DNA of 64,000 bases from Phymorhynchus buccinoides. Lineage: Eukaryota; Mollusca; Gastropoda; Neogastropoda; Raphitomidae. This document shows positions 44,160 through 55,515 of this stretch, piece by piece. A program made the position numbers and the translations under genes. The first letter of the stretch is position 1. Each line of letters begins with the position of its first letter. Location: the NCBI GenBank assembly GCA_017654935.2, contig CM065691.1, positions 22,203,882-22,267,881 on the forward strand. The letters are read 5' to 3'. The notes under the pieces were generated by a model. That model made no database searches, was not told the DNA's origin, and saw nothing but the letters and a program-made list of their open reading frames with translations.

Positions 44160-44475
44160 TATGTCTGTCTGTCTGTCTGTCCTATATCTCCACGTATTAG
44201 TCTCAGTATCTGGTCCACTTTGAGCTGCGTCGCGACCTCATGTTGGCCATCAGTCAGTCCCTCTGTCTGTCTGTCCTATATCCACGTATTAGTCTCAGTA
44301 TCTGGTACAATTTGTACTGCGTAGTGACCTCATGTTGGCCATCATTCAGTCCCTCTGTTTATCTGTCTGTCCTATATCCACGTATTAGTCTCAGTATCTG
44401 GTACAATTTGTACTGCGTAGTGACCTCATGTTGGCCATCGGTCAGTCCCTCTGTCTGTCCTATATCTGCATGGAA
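44160..44475 (+). repeat. about 96-bp tandem repeat, three units
   Basis: Each unit contains CTGTCTGTCCTATATC, CACGTATTAGTCTCAGTATC, TGGTACAATTTGTACTGCGT and CCTCATGTTGGCCATC. The left arm has a single full unit at 42131-42260. Confidence 0.85.
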
Positions 44476-44958
44476 CAGTCGATAGTAGGCTCCTTGATAG
44501 TCAGTAACAACAGCATACAGTATTTATACGGCGCTGAATCTTGATAGAAATCAAATCGAAGCGCACACACACACACGTTAAACATTCATAGTGCATTCAA
44601 ACAAAGACGCTATACAAAGACGAGCAAGAAGATAACACACACACACACACACGTTTGAGAAATAGACCTACGGGCAGAGAGAGAGGAGGGAAAGAGAGAA
44701 TTAGCTCAGACAATTCTTAATGGCAGTATTAATGGTTGAGAACGGGCTGAGTTTTGATTCTGTTATGCCAGGTTCATATCCCCTTATATATATATATACA
44801 AAGGTGCCTTTTTCCAGGATTTTATCAGATTTTTCTTAAAATTCGCCAGATTTGCCTTCTACACACAAGCGTCTAATGATTAAAAAAAAGTATGGTAGGT
44901 GTTTTTTCAAGGAGGCGATTTGCAGTGTTGTTTCAAGCTGTTTGCTGTTGTGTTTCAG

Positions 44959-45080
44959 CCAATGCACGGAAGACCTCGGAGGGCATCGTCAGTAACTCGG
45001 TGGTCTTCTTCGCTGCCCACGTCCCCTCCTCCAGCCCCAACGACCCTGTACCCCTTAAGCTGAGGAAAATTCTGGACATG
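44959..45080 (+). CDS. CLCN3/4/5-type exchanger, antepenultimate exon (right arm)
   Basis: Acceptor GTGTTTCAG ends at 44958 and donor ATG/GTTAGT follows 45080. The product ANARKTSEGIVSNSVVFF ... LKLRKILDM is the inter-CBS linker and start of CBS2 of an endosomal Cl-/H+ exchanger (ClC-3/4/5 group, which acidifies endosomes and balances vesicular charge). The protein is identical to the left-arm copy. Upstream exons (transmembrane helices, CBS1) are absent between the palindrome centre and this exon. Confidence 0.95.
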
Positions 45081-45147
45081 GTTAGTGTGTGTGCGCGTGT
45101 GCACAGAATCTCTACCCCTTTTGTCTGCCCATGTTCCTTTTTGCCAG

Positions 45148-45193
45148 TCTCGACACCCCTGCTCCGCTGAAACTGAGGAAAATTCTGGACATG
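45148..45193 (+). pseudogene. partial duplicate of the CLCN exon end (right arm)
   Basis: It reads LDTPAPLKLRKILDM after acceptor TTTTTGCCAG (45138-45147) and is followed by GCTAAC. It is the mirror of 41421-41466. It lies 67 bases after the true exon and probably arose by tandem duplication of the exon end. Confidence 0.6.
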
Positions 45194-45280
45194 GCTAACG
45201 TGCGTTCATGTGTGTGTGTGTGTGTGTTTGTGCATAGTAACTCTGGCCTATTTTGTGACCATGTTGCTATTGTCACCTTG

Positions 45281-45432
45281 AGGGCCAGCCACACGTCAGC
45301 TAAAATCGTACAACTGTACGATACGATTTGATCACATGACATCGAAGCGCGAATCACATTTGTTCTTGGAGACCATGTGATCGAATCGTATCGTACAGTC
45401 GTGCGATTTTTAGTGGATGTGTGGCTGGCCCT
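45281..45432. mobile_element. palindromic MITE (AGGGCCAGCC family), right arm
   Basis: AGGGCCAGCCACACGTCAGC at the left end and GTGTGGCTGGCCCT at the right end, with inner ACGATACGAT / ATCGTATCGT pairing. Nearly the same as 20437-20590. The left-arm counterpart is rearranged. Confidence 0.75.
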
Positions 45433-45454
45433 TTAGACCCTTTAAAGCTAAGGT

Positions 45455-45580
45455 TCTAAAGTGTAGAGTGGCACAGTGGGTAGCGTGTTCGCTTCGTGTC
45501 AAGTAAACCCGAGTTCGAACCTGGGTACAGGGGGACTGTTTTTTTCCTCTCACACTAGGCCTTAACGGTCTGAACGTGGA

Positions 45581-45611
<31 letters not shown>

Positions 45612-45837
45612 CGTGTGCCCATGCACCTAGCATCGTTAAACCCAGTGGCAACGAAAAAAGTTGTCATTTGGTAAAATTACCACCACCCCCCACCCCCCCC
45701 CCCCCCCCCCCTCATCAGTGACAAAAATCGCATGCAAAAAACAAAAACAAAAAAAATTGGGTGGCGCACCTCTGGCTGCGACGCGCTCTCCTTTCACAGA
45801 GACGCCCTGTGACTATAAAGTACCTAATACCTAATAC
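45455..45837 (+). mobile_element. full-length tRNA-derived SINE present only in the right arm
   Basis: The head has box A-like TGGCACAGTGGGTAGC and box B GAGTTCGAACCTGG. The body carries CTTTCGGATGAGACGAT, CCGAGGTCCCGTGTGC and GTTGTCATTTGG, then a C-rich run; the tail is TACCTAATACCTAATACC. It is flanked by CTAAGGT at 45448-45454 and 45838-45844. The left arm has a single ACCTTAG at 41082-41088 with uninterrupted flanks, i.e. the empty site. Same family as 10735-11131. Confidence 0.88.
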
Positions 45838-46033
45838 CTAAGGTGAGGGGGTGGGGGGAAATCAGACAGCTAAGCGTGCATGTGTGTGTGTGCGTGTGAA
45901 CTCGCTAGTGTCTGTATGTGTCTGTATGTGTGCATGAAGCTTTTTTTTATTTATGGTAGACATCCTTGTCTTTAAAAAAAAAAAAAAAAGAGCAGACCGA
46001 GATCATGTAAGTCCATCGCTGCTTTTATTTCAG

Positions 46034-46128
46034 GCGCCCGTCACCATCACGGACCAGACGCCCATGGAGACGGTGGTGGAGATGTTCCGTAAACTGGGGC
46101 TGCGTCAGACGCTGGTCACACACAACGG
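46034..46128 (+). CDS. CLCN3/4/5-type exchanger, penultimate exon (right arm)
   Basis: Acceptor ATTTCAG at 46027-46033, donor GG/GTCAGT after 46128. It encodes [20 protein letters not shown] and [12 protein letters not shown] of CBS domain 2. Its two overhanging bases are completed by the last exon. Coding sequence equals 40799-40893. Confidence 0.95.
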
Positions 46129-46189
46129 GTCAGTCCATTCTCCTATCGGGAAAGGGGGTGCAGGCAGGGAGTGGATTGAAATTAAGAAT

Positions 46190-47270
46190 TGATTACCGTC
46201 AAAACGGGACTATAAGCCGCATCCCTTAAATTGATAAAATATTAGGTATTTATTCACATATAAGCCGCCCCAGTTTATAAGCCGCAGAGAAAATTGTATG
46301 TGCAAAATGCAACACAAATATAGAAATTTTCCTATCAGAACATGAGTATTTAATGTTCTCAGACACTTTAAACATGAGATTTGAATCTGTTGATTACCAA
46401 AGCCAGTTTTGACTCTAAAGAAGCTCAGAACAGGCTGAAGAATCTGGCCAGAAACAGATTGATAAATGTAGAATGGAAAAAAACCTCACAGATAAGCCGC
46501 ATCAGTCTATAAGCCGCATGGGTCAAAGTTGAGGAAAAAAGTAGCAGCTTATAGTCTGCATTTTACAATATGTCTGAAATTAAGGATTAGTGATGATTTT
46601 TGGTGGAGAAGTGAAACGCAAGAGCAGGTTGTATGTAAGAGGGATTAGGGAGGGTGGGGGGTTGTTTGTATTTGGTTGTACAATGTCACTCAAATAATGA
46701 CATATCAACAATTCATACATGGAAGATCTCAAATACGCTGTCAAGGAAAGAAATGGGGTATGTTCTGAATATTGGATTCTTAGCTAATACAGCGGCTATT
46801 CGTTTGATCTGGGGTGAATGGAAGAAGCAAGAACGTAACTTGCGTTTTGCATTTTTTAAATTATTTAAGTATTATGAATTTTCTTTCTTAAATGCTCAGA
46901 AGTGTATCAAATTGCTTTGAATTCTGAAATATTTTCTAGGCGATTTAGAGAGGGTTTCCAATGCATGTGGACTCGAAAAAATAGTTACTCCCCTCTTGTC
47001 GGTTGAGATGCAACGGACAACCAAGAACGTAACAGACAGACTGACAGAATGAACTGATTGAGTGAGAACAACACATCTATTGAACTTCATATGCTCACCG
47101 CATTTTCCCTTCAACACAAAACCTAACCCCTACCGCCCCCCCCATCTCCCCCAAATGTTCTCAACAGATTTACACTGATCTCAAAAATGACATCTGGGGC
47201 CATCAAAAAGGAGGAAATCCTCCAATTGGAGGGAAAATCTCATCTCTGTGTCTTGTTGTTGGTTTGTGTT
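46190..47270 (+). other. last CLCN intron, no gene
   Basis: It contains a repeated GCTTATAGTC / TATAAGCCGC motif in several copies (46210-46280 and 46490-46555) on opposite sides of AT-rich sequence, probably a relic repeat, and an 88-residue frame with no recognisable features at 46654-46920 that is almost unchanged in the mirror. Confidence 0.4.
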
Positions 47271-47273
47271 CAG

Positions 47274-47364
47274 GCGTCTGCTGGGCATCATCACCAAGAA
47301 GGACGTGCTGAGGCACATCGCACAGCTGGACAACCAGGACCCCGAGTCCATCCTCTTCAACTAG
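47274..47364 (+). CDS. CLCN3/4/5-type exchanger, last exon (right arm)
   Basis: Acceptor GTGTTCAG ends at 47273. It encodes [20 protein letters not shown] and QDPESILFN, then TAG at 47362-47364. The last codons are also the start of a 62-base tandem repeat that runs into the 3' UTR. Candidate polyadenylation signals AATAAA lie at 50152-50157 and 50323-50328. Confidence 0.95.
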
Positions 47365-47669
47365 ACACACACAGCAAAGGAAACGACTAGGAGGGCCAGT
47401 GGGCTGGCTGCTTCCTCTTCAACTAGACACACACAGCAAAGGAAACGACTAGGAAGGCCAGTGGGCTGGCTGCTTCCTCTTCAACTAGACACACACAGCA
47501 AAGGAAACAACTAGGAGGGCCAGTGGGCTGGCTGCTTCCTCTTCAACTAGACACACACAGCAAAGGAAACAACTAGGAGGGCCAGTGGGCTGGCTGCTTC
47601 CTCTTCAACTAGACACACACAGCAAAGGAAACGACTAGGAAGGCCAGTGGGCTGGCTGCTTCCTCTTCT
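47355..47669 (+). repeat. 62-bp tandem repeat starting inside the CLCN stop region
   Basis: Five units with CTTCAACTAGACACACACAG, CAAAGGAAACGACTAGGAGG and CCAGTGGGCTGGCTGCTTCC at exact 62-base spacing (47355, 47417, 47479, 47541, 47603). Each unit repeats the coding end TTC-AAC-TAG. Confidence 0.93.
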
Positions 47670-47749
47670 CAGCTTGATCAAACCATTTCTTATTGTGCGT
47701 TCAGACATTGCTGGACTGTTCCATGTAGAGCGAAAAAGGGATACAATAG

Positions 47750-47973
47750 CAGGGCTCCCGGGGACCCCCATTTGGGGGTCTATGAAGCACTACATTTCTA
47801 AAGGACCCTCTAAAAGAATGTGCAGTGGGTCCCAGGGATGCACTAGAAGAATTCTTTTTAGCATTCGCTATGCCACTGGGACCCTCTATCCCGCCTCTAG
47901 GACCCTCTATGCTGTAAGTGAAGGACGGGGATCCCTGGGACCCCTCGTTTTTGCGGGACGATTGGGAGCCCTG
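47750..47973. mobile_element. hAT-like MITE with clean CAATAG duplication
   Basis: CAGGGCTCCC at 47750 and GGGAGCCCTG ending 47973 are flanked by CAATAG at 47744-47749 and 47974-47979. It confirms the six-base target duplication seen at 19086-19291. Confidence 0.78.
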
Positions 47974-48230
47974 CAATAGACCACAGCGTATGTTGCGAGG
48001 TTGCGGAGACAACAGCTAGGGGTCTGAATTTGTGCGTTCAGCCATTGTCGGAATATTCCATGAGGAGGGGCTGGGGACAGGGACTCCCTCGTTTTGCGGG
48101 ACGATTGGGAGCCCTGCAATAGACCACAGCGTACATTGCGAGGTTGCGGAGACAACAGCTAGGGGTCTGAATTTGTGCGTTCAGCCATTGTCGGAATATT
48201 CCATGAGGAGGGGCTGGGGACTTGCAAAAA
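47974..48230 (+). repeat. 157-bp tandem duplication (right arm)
   Basis: Mirror of 38690-38958: two consecutive blocks with TGCGAGGTTGCGGAGACAAC, GTGCGTTCAGCCATTGTCGG and GAGGAGGGGCTGGGGAC. Confidence 0.8.
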
Positions 48231-48836
48231 AAAAAGCAGTGAAAAGCTGGCGCCAATAGCAGTCGAGAGACGTGGATGTGGATGGTGGTCTTGGCGTAGC
48301 CTCACATGTGGGATTTTTAGTTGAACGCGTTCTTATTTAATTGTTTGCCAGTTAGGAGTGTTGAATTCTGAGTGTGTGTGTGTGTGTGTGTGTAGCCCAC
48401 AAATATGAAATGTTTGAGAGGGGGAGGGGGTTAATGACAAGTGCTGGCCGATGGTCTGTGATGGTTCCAGGAGTTTGCACTGTGCAGAGTTAATACGCAT
48501 TCGTAGGGGTCTGTTTTTTGTTGTGTGTGTGTGTTGTTGTGTGTGGGTTTTTTTTTGGGGGGGGGGTTGTTTCCTTTTTTACAGGCACAGAGGGCTCTTG
48601 CAATTGCAGATGTTTGCATAAACACGCACTTACATTCACATACACAAGGAAGTGATGAACTTGCTTCCCCTTCTTTTTTAAATTGTATTATACTCGCTTC
48701 ACTGTGCACACACTGCAGGCACAGAAACAGACACGCACCACTCAGACACACACCACACGAGAAAAAAGTAAACAATTTAATTTACACCAAGATCTAAACC
48801 TGTACACAGTGTAGTGCAGCGTTTTGCTGTGCTGAA

Positions 48837-49073
48837 ATGTCCATGGACTGGATTGAATACTTGCAGGCAAGCCCTTGCTTTAGTCGAATATCACCTGTGT
48901 TGCTACAAGACCTAAATGACTACTGGTGGTCAAACTTTTGCGATGGAACCGCTTCAAGGTGTTATGTTCAGGTCAGGATAGTCTGGGCTTTTTGCCACAT
49001 GATGGAAGATGGTGATAATGTATCAACAATGCAGAGATCTGCGGAGGCGTATATGGATGTGTCTGAATATTGA
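48837..49073 (+). CDS. 78-residue open frame of unknown nature (right arm)
   Basis: Mirror of 37847-38083 with identical translation. It lies in the probable CLCN 3' UTR. Function and reality are unknown. Confidence 0.2.
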   Translation: MSMDWIEYLQASPCFSRISPVLLQDLNDYWWSNFCDGTASRCYVQVRIVWAFCHMMEDGDNVSTMQRSAEAYMDVSEY

Positions 49074-49079
49074 AGCGGG

Positions 49080-52000
49080 TTGATTGGGATGGAGTGTGTT
49101 CTTTGAAATGACTGAAACCGGAAATCATCTGAACAGGATCTGGGAGAATGTGTTCACCACGCGTTGAGCAATGTTGGAAGGATTTGTTTGAGTCATTTCC
49201 GTGTCTACATGCCGACTGGGATGCCAGATGGTTTGTATAACGTTAAAATGTTTTGGCGTTTTTTTTTATACTATTTATGCTCAATCTGATTTATCTGTAT
49301 TACATCAATTGATTTTGCTTGTCCCAAGGATGAAATATTCCTGTCTAGTTTATTGTGATATTTAGCAATATAGATTGGCGAAGTATAGCGTTCTAGGAAG
49401 TAACTACTTTTTCCTTCACTAACAGTTTGCCATCCTGTGAATCATTGATGAATGTACTTATTCTTTTCGTAGAATGTTATTTAATCCATGGGTATAACAT
49501 AAAATGTATTTCACTTTTGCTAATGCTAATGAAAATGTAATGCTATCAGCATGCTTTTAAAACAAGTTGCAAAATGTTCTTTTAAATTTTTTTTTTAGAA
49601 AGAAAACTTTAGGGGAAAATGATACTATTTATGAAGGATTGTGATATGAGAATTATTTATTGAGGGAAATTTAGTAACATTATTTATAGCTCGGTGGGTT
49701 TTTCCTTTCTGTGTGTCGCTAGTGCTTATCATGCTGTTATCATATCAGTTATGAATGGCTTGGTGTTCATTTTGCCAAGTGGTATGGACATTTGACAGAG
49801 GGAACAAATACAAAATGAATGAATGCTTCGGCATTAGTTTTTTTTTTAAAGAAAAAGAAAAGCTATGGTACTAAAACATGTTCATTCCATCACAGAGTTC
49901 CTCTGCAATTCTATTACATTGATTTAGAAAAGAAGGTAAACCACATTCATTAATGTAGGGTTTGAACAACCTCTGAACCTGTTTAACTTTTTGCTCCATT
50001 CAAATATGGTTTCCCCTATTAAGTTATACTGTTTTCCCTATTAAATAATATGTTACCATGTTTTGTTGACTTTTGTGAATGCATGCATGTGTAGTTAGGA
50101 GTGTTGGTACATTGCCTCTGAAAATGTAGAATCATTTTGATTGATCCTGTAAATAAAGAGAAGTGTCTGCCTTTGAAAGGCTGTAATATTATGAACATTT
50201 GTTTTCCTAGACAAACGTGGACTGTGATGTGCTATTTATACTTTTTGTCGCCACCATTTTTCATGTTTCTTTTTTGAGTAAGTAGAAAGCTGTGCTTGTT
50301 AATATGCACATTGTTAGGTTTGAATAAAATACTTTTACTGCATTTACTGTTACTTTGATTTTTGTGGCATGCTAACTACTTTATTTTCATATTCAAATGG
50401 AATGGTATTTGTGATATCTTGGTATTTTTATGAACTACCATTTGGAATTATCTGTCAATTTACTTAGACATTAGAAAATGTGGAGAAGTTAGAAATTGTT
50501 TAAGGTATTTAGAAAATAGGAACGTTGGTATACTTATTAGTCAGATGTTTATCAATGTATGGTTGATGGAAGATTTTTCTGTTGAAGAAAATTAGGTGTA
50601 TTGCAAATGCATTGGAGAAATGCTCAATGAATTTGGCTGGTCAGTTTAGATTACTTTTGATACAAACATAAGAAGCAAACAAAAATCAAACAAGATCTCT
50701 TGTTTCTAGGGAGGAGATAAATATCGCTTTATATCATATCACTTCTAATTTTTGAAAAAAGTTATCAGATATTGATGGTACATTTTGTTTATATTTGTAT
50801 GATTCTTTTTAAATTGAAGATCAGATCATTGTCAAATAGCGTTATGTTTTTATCATTATACTTGCATGAAATGAGATTTCTAGGTCAAGAGAAGATTGTA
50901 TCATTTTGAGTATTATGTGCTCCTACTTCAGTGGATGAAATCATTGGACAGTGAGTGAATATGATCTGATCATATTCTGTATTTGTAATCAATATGTAGT
51001 CAAATCTTTCTATAAGTTATACTTTGGTTTGTTTAGGAGCAGAAGCAGGAACAACTTTTGACTTTGATCTGTATGTGCAAACAATGCAACCATAATTTAC
51101 CCACCCTTGAAATGCAGAAAATGTGACATTGAAGAACCTTAAGAATTTTCGTTGAAACAAGCGTCTCCTCTTAGAGTAAATGTGGATATTACAAGCATGT
51201 ATGAATGTTTGAGTATACAATGAATGATGCCGAGTGGTGTGTATGCTTGTGCCCTGTGTTTTTCTTGTCTCAAATTGTGTTAATTGTCCGATTTGGGACT
51301 GTGAAAACTAATGATCAAACTTCATATTTTTTCGCTAAGCCATTGTACAATGTAGGTGGTAACTTAGATAACATTTTGTAAGACAGAAAGTTGATGGTAC
51401 TTTAGATAACCCTCGTGCTTGACTTTAGAAATAATTTGTTTGCCTTTATTTTCTCGATGGCAACAGTTTAGAAAATAAGTGGGGAGTGTTTGTCTTGAAT
51501 GAAACACATTGTGCATGTTTGCCGATTTATCCAGTTTTAATATTTCCCAACTGATATTTGTGATAATGTGCCGTAAATTCATAAGGTAGTAGTTGCATCA
51601 AAATCCTTGTTTTGGTTATAAACACATTGCGTGCGGGTGTGGGAATGGATTTTGTTGTATCTCCAGTCACGTCTAAATTGCTTAATAATGTGTAGGTTGG
51701 GAGCAGTATTAATGGATATAAATCCGTGTACATACCTACCCCTTCTAACTTCTCAATGTGTGGTCATTTTTGTTTGAATTTTATTAGTGTTCACCCTTTG
51801 TTCAATTTTGTTATCTCCTCTCTTGGCCTCACTATTTCATTCTTTGATTAAGCAAAATTCCTTTCGAGGCTTACCAGTTTGTTCTGTGTTGTGTGTTGTT
51901 TATGTGTAACATATTCAAGGCTAGAAGGCTATGCCACTCTTGGATAGATGTTGATTTGTTTGTATTTTGTCCTCTCCACCATTGTTGATGTGTACTGTGT

Positions 52001-54135
52001 GGGTGGAGGGTCGTAAAGGCAAACTTGGCACATTCTCTTTTTGAGAATGCTGCTTTGTTTGTCTCACTTTGGTTCTGACCCACGCATTGCTATGATTAGT
52101 ATCATAATCAACTTTGGTGGAGGGGAGTTAGAGTATTCACCCTTTGTTCAATTTCCACCGTTTTGAAAGTTGTGTGTGTGTACGAAGATTAGTTGATGTG
52201 AAGTTTTGCCTTTAGAGTTTAAAGGAAAATAAATTGCAGATAAAAACGAGTCAAAAAATGGTAGAATTTACAATGTTCATGTTTATAATATGTAAATGAG
52301 TCCACATTGTAAAGAGAAGTGGTTTGACAAGAGTGCTGTAGTGAAAAAGGGCATAGTTTAAAAGGTTGCAGGTATGGTAGTGGGGGCAAAGTGGTTTTCA
52401 AGGAAAATGGCAGGGGGTCCAGGGGGCCGAAGAAAATTCAATAAATGAGTGAAAATGTTCCCTTTTTCATGCCATTTCAATGCATTTTTTAATAATTTTG
52501 TTTCAAACTGTTTCGCGGATTTTTTCGCGGAGGTCTACCATGCCTGTAATAGTTGCCTTGTGGACATGTTCTATTTGAGGATGATATTAATGGATCATTA
52601 TAGTGTGCTTTTTTTAAAATTGTCTGTGATTGTGAAAGGTATCAGAGTAAGCAATCTCAAAACACATTGTCTGCAGTGGCATGTTTGCATGTGTGAGGGG
52701 ACTACCATTATTACCAAGTATAAAAGTTTGGTTCAAGGTTCTCTTCAAGTTATCGAAGGTGGATTTTGCTGATTTTTTCTATTGATTATAGTCGGGGATC
52801 ATAACTGGAATGAATTTGATCAGCAGTTTCTGCGCAATGCCACGAGAAGTATAGACTACGCAATTTGATGATTTTGCAATGATGAATCCTTTTGATATTT
52901 TAAATTATTTTTTTATTTTTTTTAAAAAGTGCGTATATTGTTAAAGAAGAGCACTTTCCGAGCAAAGATGTGTTAGGTATAGCGTGGTAGAGTGGCAATA
53001 TTATAAATTTAAAAAAACATTCCACGTGAGTTATCCATGGCTTTTCTCCCTTTTCCGTTAACTGCATTTTTATATGAATGTGCGTGTTCAAATTTTGTAT
53101 TTGTATCGTTGGTCATGAAATTTGTGAGCTCATTGTAGACCGTTTTGAACCACAATACTGGTGATGGCGATTTGGAAACTGAAAGCAGTTGAAAAAAAAT
53201 GGTCAGCCAAATTGTCATTGACAATTTTTGACAAATAGTTTCACCAGCAGGAGTGATGTTGTTCCTGTTTGACATTGTTTTGATGTGATGGAGTCTCGAT
53301 GTTGTTAATGATTGAATATGGGAACTGACGCAAGTGTTGATTCGAGATTATGATGATCTTGTTAAGGATGTTACCGTAATCGATAGAACTCAGTTTGTAT
53401 TCCTGGGAACGAAAAATTAACAGATTACACAGTCACTGACTTGCAGGTATACACTCTACAAAATTACCAGAAAAATTAAATATTTGTGTGCAGAATATTC
53501 AGAGGTCTACAGCAATTTTAACTTGCATGATCAAATTATTTTTCAAAAATGTCTGAATAATTTTTTTTTCCGATGTGAATGATCAAATACATCTCAAGCT
53601 GATTAGATATCACACAAAACCGTTTCACAATCAAATCATTAAAAATTGTTCCATAAATGCATTCCAGAGTTCTGTAAATGTGTATGAAATAGGATTGTTT
53701 AAGCTATTTTCCACAAATATAACGCAAAATGAGTGCAATCGCCAGTAGTTTGTTTTTAATGCATTTAACCACTCACAAAAATTTTTACCTTCAAAATTTA
53801 TATTTTGGTGGTGGTTTTTTATATACCAGTTTGGGCTGGAACTTGCATGGTTGAAGGAGCTATACCATTATTGATTTGAGGTTTGCCATGCTCTCTTAGC
53901 TGCATGGTAATATACGTTTCAAAAGGAGTGATTATCAAAGATTGAGGAACGGGTAGATTTGCGGGTAGATAATAGTCATGTAAATGTTTATAATACCGGT
54001 CATTTAGTAAACTGAGAAAGATGTCACGAGTTCTGAGAATGAAATGTTATTTCTGTTGTGAACAAAAAAATTGCTTTACATTTTCCTTGTCTGTCTTGCT
54101 TAAGTATATGTGACCCTGCACCATGGAAGGGACAT
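49080..54135 (+). other. AT-rich probable 3' UTR and intergenic sequence (mirror of 32700-37840)
   Basis: No gene beyond what is listed. AATAAA at 50152 and 50323 are the best candidate ends of the CLCN transcript. Sequence agrees closely with the left arm, differing mostly by short indels. Confidence 0.4.
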
Positions 54136-54139
54136 TACA

Positions 54140-54470
54140 TTTGCTGGGCTAGTTTCTCACAACAGGCTTGCAAAGTCTAAATATCATTTGCTGGGCTAGT
54201 TTCTCACAACAGGCTTGCAAAGTCTAAATATCATTTGCTGGGCTAGTTTCTCACAACAGGCTTGCAAAGTCTAAATATCATTTGCTGGGCTAGTCTCTCA
54301 CAACAGGCTTGCAAAGTCGAAATATCATTTGCTGGGCTAGTCTCTCACAACAGGCTTGCAAAGTCGAAATATCATTTGCTGGGCTAGTCTCTCACAACAG
54401 GCTTGCAAAGTCGAAATATCATTTGCTGGGCTAGTCTCTCACAACAGGCTTGCAAAGTCGAAATATCATT
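54140..54470 (+). repeat. 47-bp tandem repeat, seven regular units
   Basis: Each unit is TTTGCTGGGCTAGTYTCTCA followed by CAACAGGCTTGCAAAGTC and (T/G)AAATATCA. The first three units share TTTCTC and TCTAAAT, the last four TCTCTC and TCGAAAT, showing block-wise amplification. The left-arm equivalent 32353-32680 is irregular. Confidence 0.92.
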
Positions 54471-55069
54471 TTATGTCAATTTTGAGTTATGGGTATTGTG
54501 TTGTCTAACATCTTATCTTTCATATTTATAAAAGATAATCTTTAATTTGGTTTCTAAATAGACTTGTAAGCGTTTTGAAATTATTAGGTCTATGCATTTT
54601 CTTTAGTTAGGCTAGACTCGACTGCATTTTGTCAAAAGGGCTGATGCTCACCCTACTAAATTTAAATGATCATATTTAAATGAGAAAGGGAAGTAATGTT
54701 CCAAAATATATTACCAGCAACAACGTGGGCGTTCGATTTTTGTTGTTCATTTAAATGATCATAACTGGAAAGAAAAAAGATACAATCATGGTTCTTGTAT
54801 CATTAGAAAGAGGTGTCTGAAGCTTTCAAACGTATAATTTTCTCAGAATGGTAATTTTGACACATGTCCCATTCGTGGTGCTAGGTCACACATGTTATGG
54901 CATGCATGGGGAATGCTGAAGATGGGCGTTTACATAACTAGAGCTGGTGCGTTATTTCGAAGGAAAAAACAACATGTGGGTACAGTGGCTCAAGAGATAA
55001 CAACATGTTCCCCTCGAACCCGTGATCGTTCCTGGCTACAGCAGTTTCTTCCACTAGACCTTAATCAAA

Positions 55070-55515
55070 TGTATGGCTTGGAGTCAATTGACGTATCATT
55101 GGATTTTTACAAAAACTAATAACTTGTATGAAACAATGACTGCAGAAATATAAAAAGGGTTTTGCTTTTTATATTTCAGCAGTTTTTTTTTAATACAAGT
55201 TATTAGTTTTCGTAATAAGTTCAATAATAATTATGTCAATGGACTATCTAAAGATAGTCCGTTTTGACTTCAAGCCATCGTTATGGTCTGAACAGTTTTG
55301 GATGAGAAAAACTGAGGTCCTGTGTGCCCATGCAGTTCACGCACGTTAAAAGAACCCAGTGGCAATGAAAAAGTTGTCATTTGGTACCCTCCCCTCTTCC
55401 CCATCAGACACACAAACTGCATTTAAAAATAGGTCGGTGCAGCACTAGCTGCGACGCACTCTCCAGGTAGGAGCAACGCGAATTTCACAGAAACAAGTCT
55501 CTGGGACTATAAAAA
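55070..55515. repeat. mirror of palindrome and SINE fragment
   Basis: Counterpart of 31230-31742: an imperfect palindrome (55070-55278) followed by a diverged SINE body on the plus strand (about 55290-55515). Confidence 0.6.
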
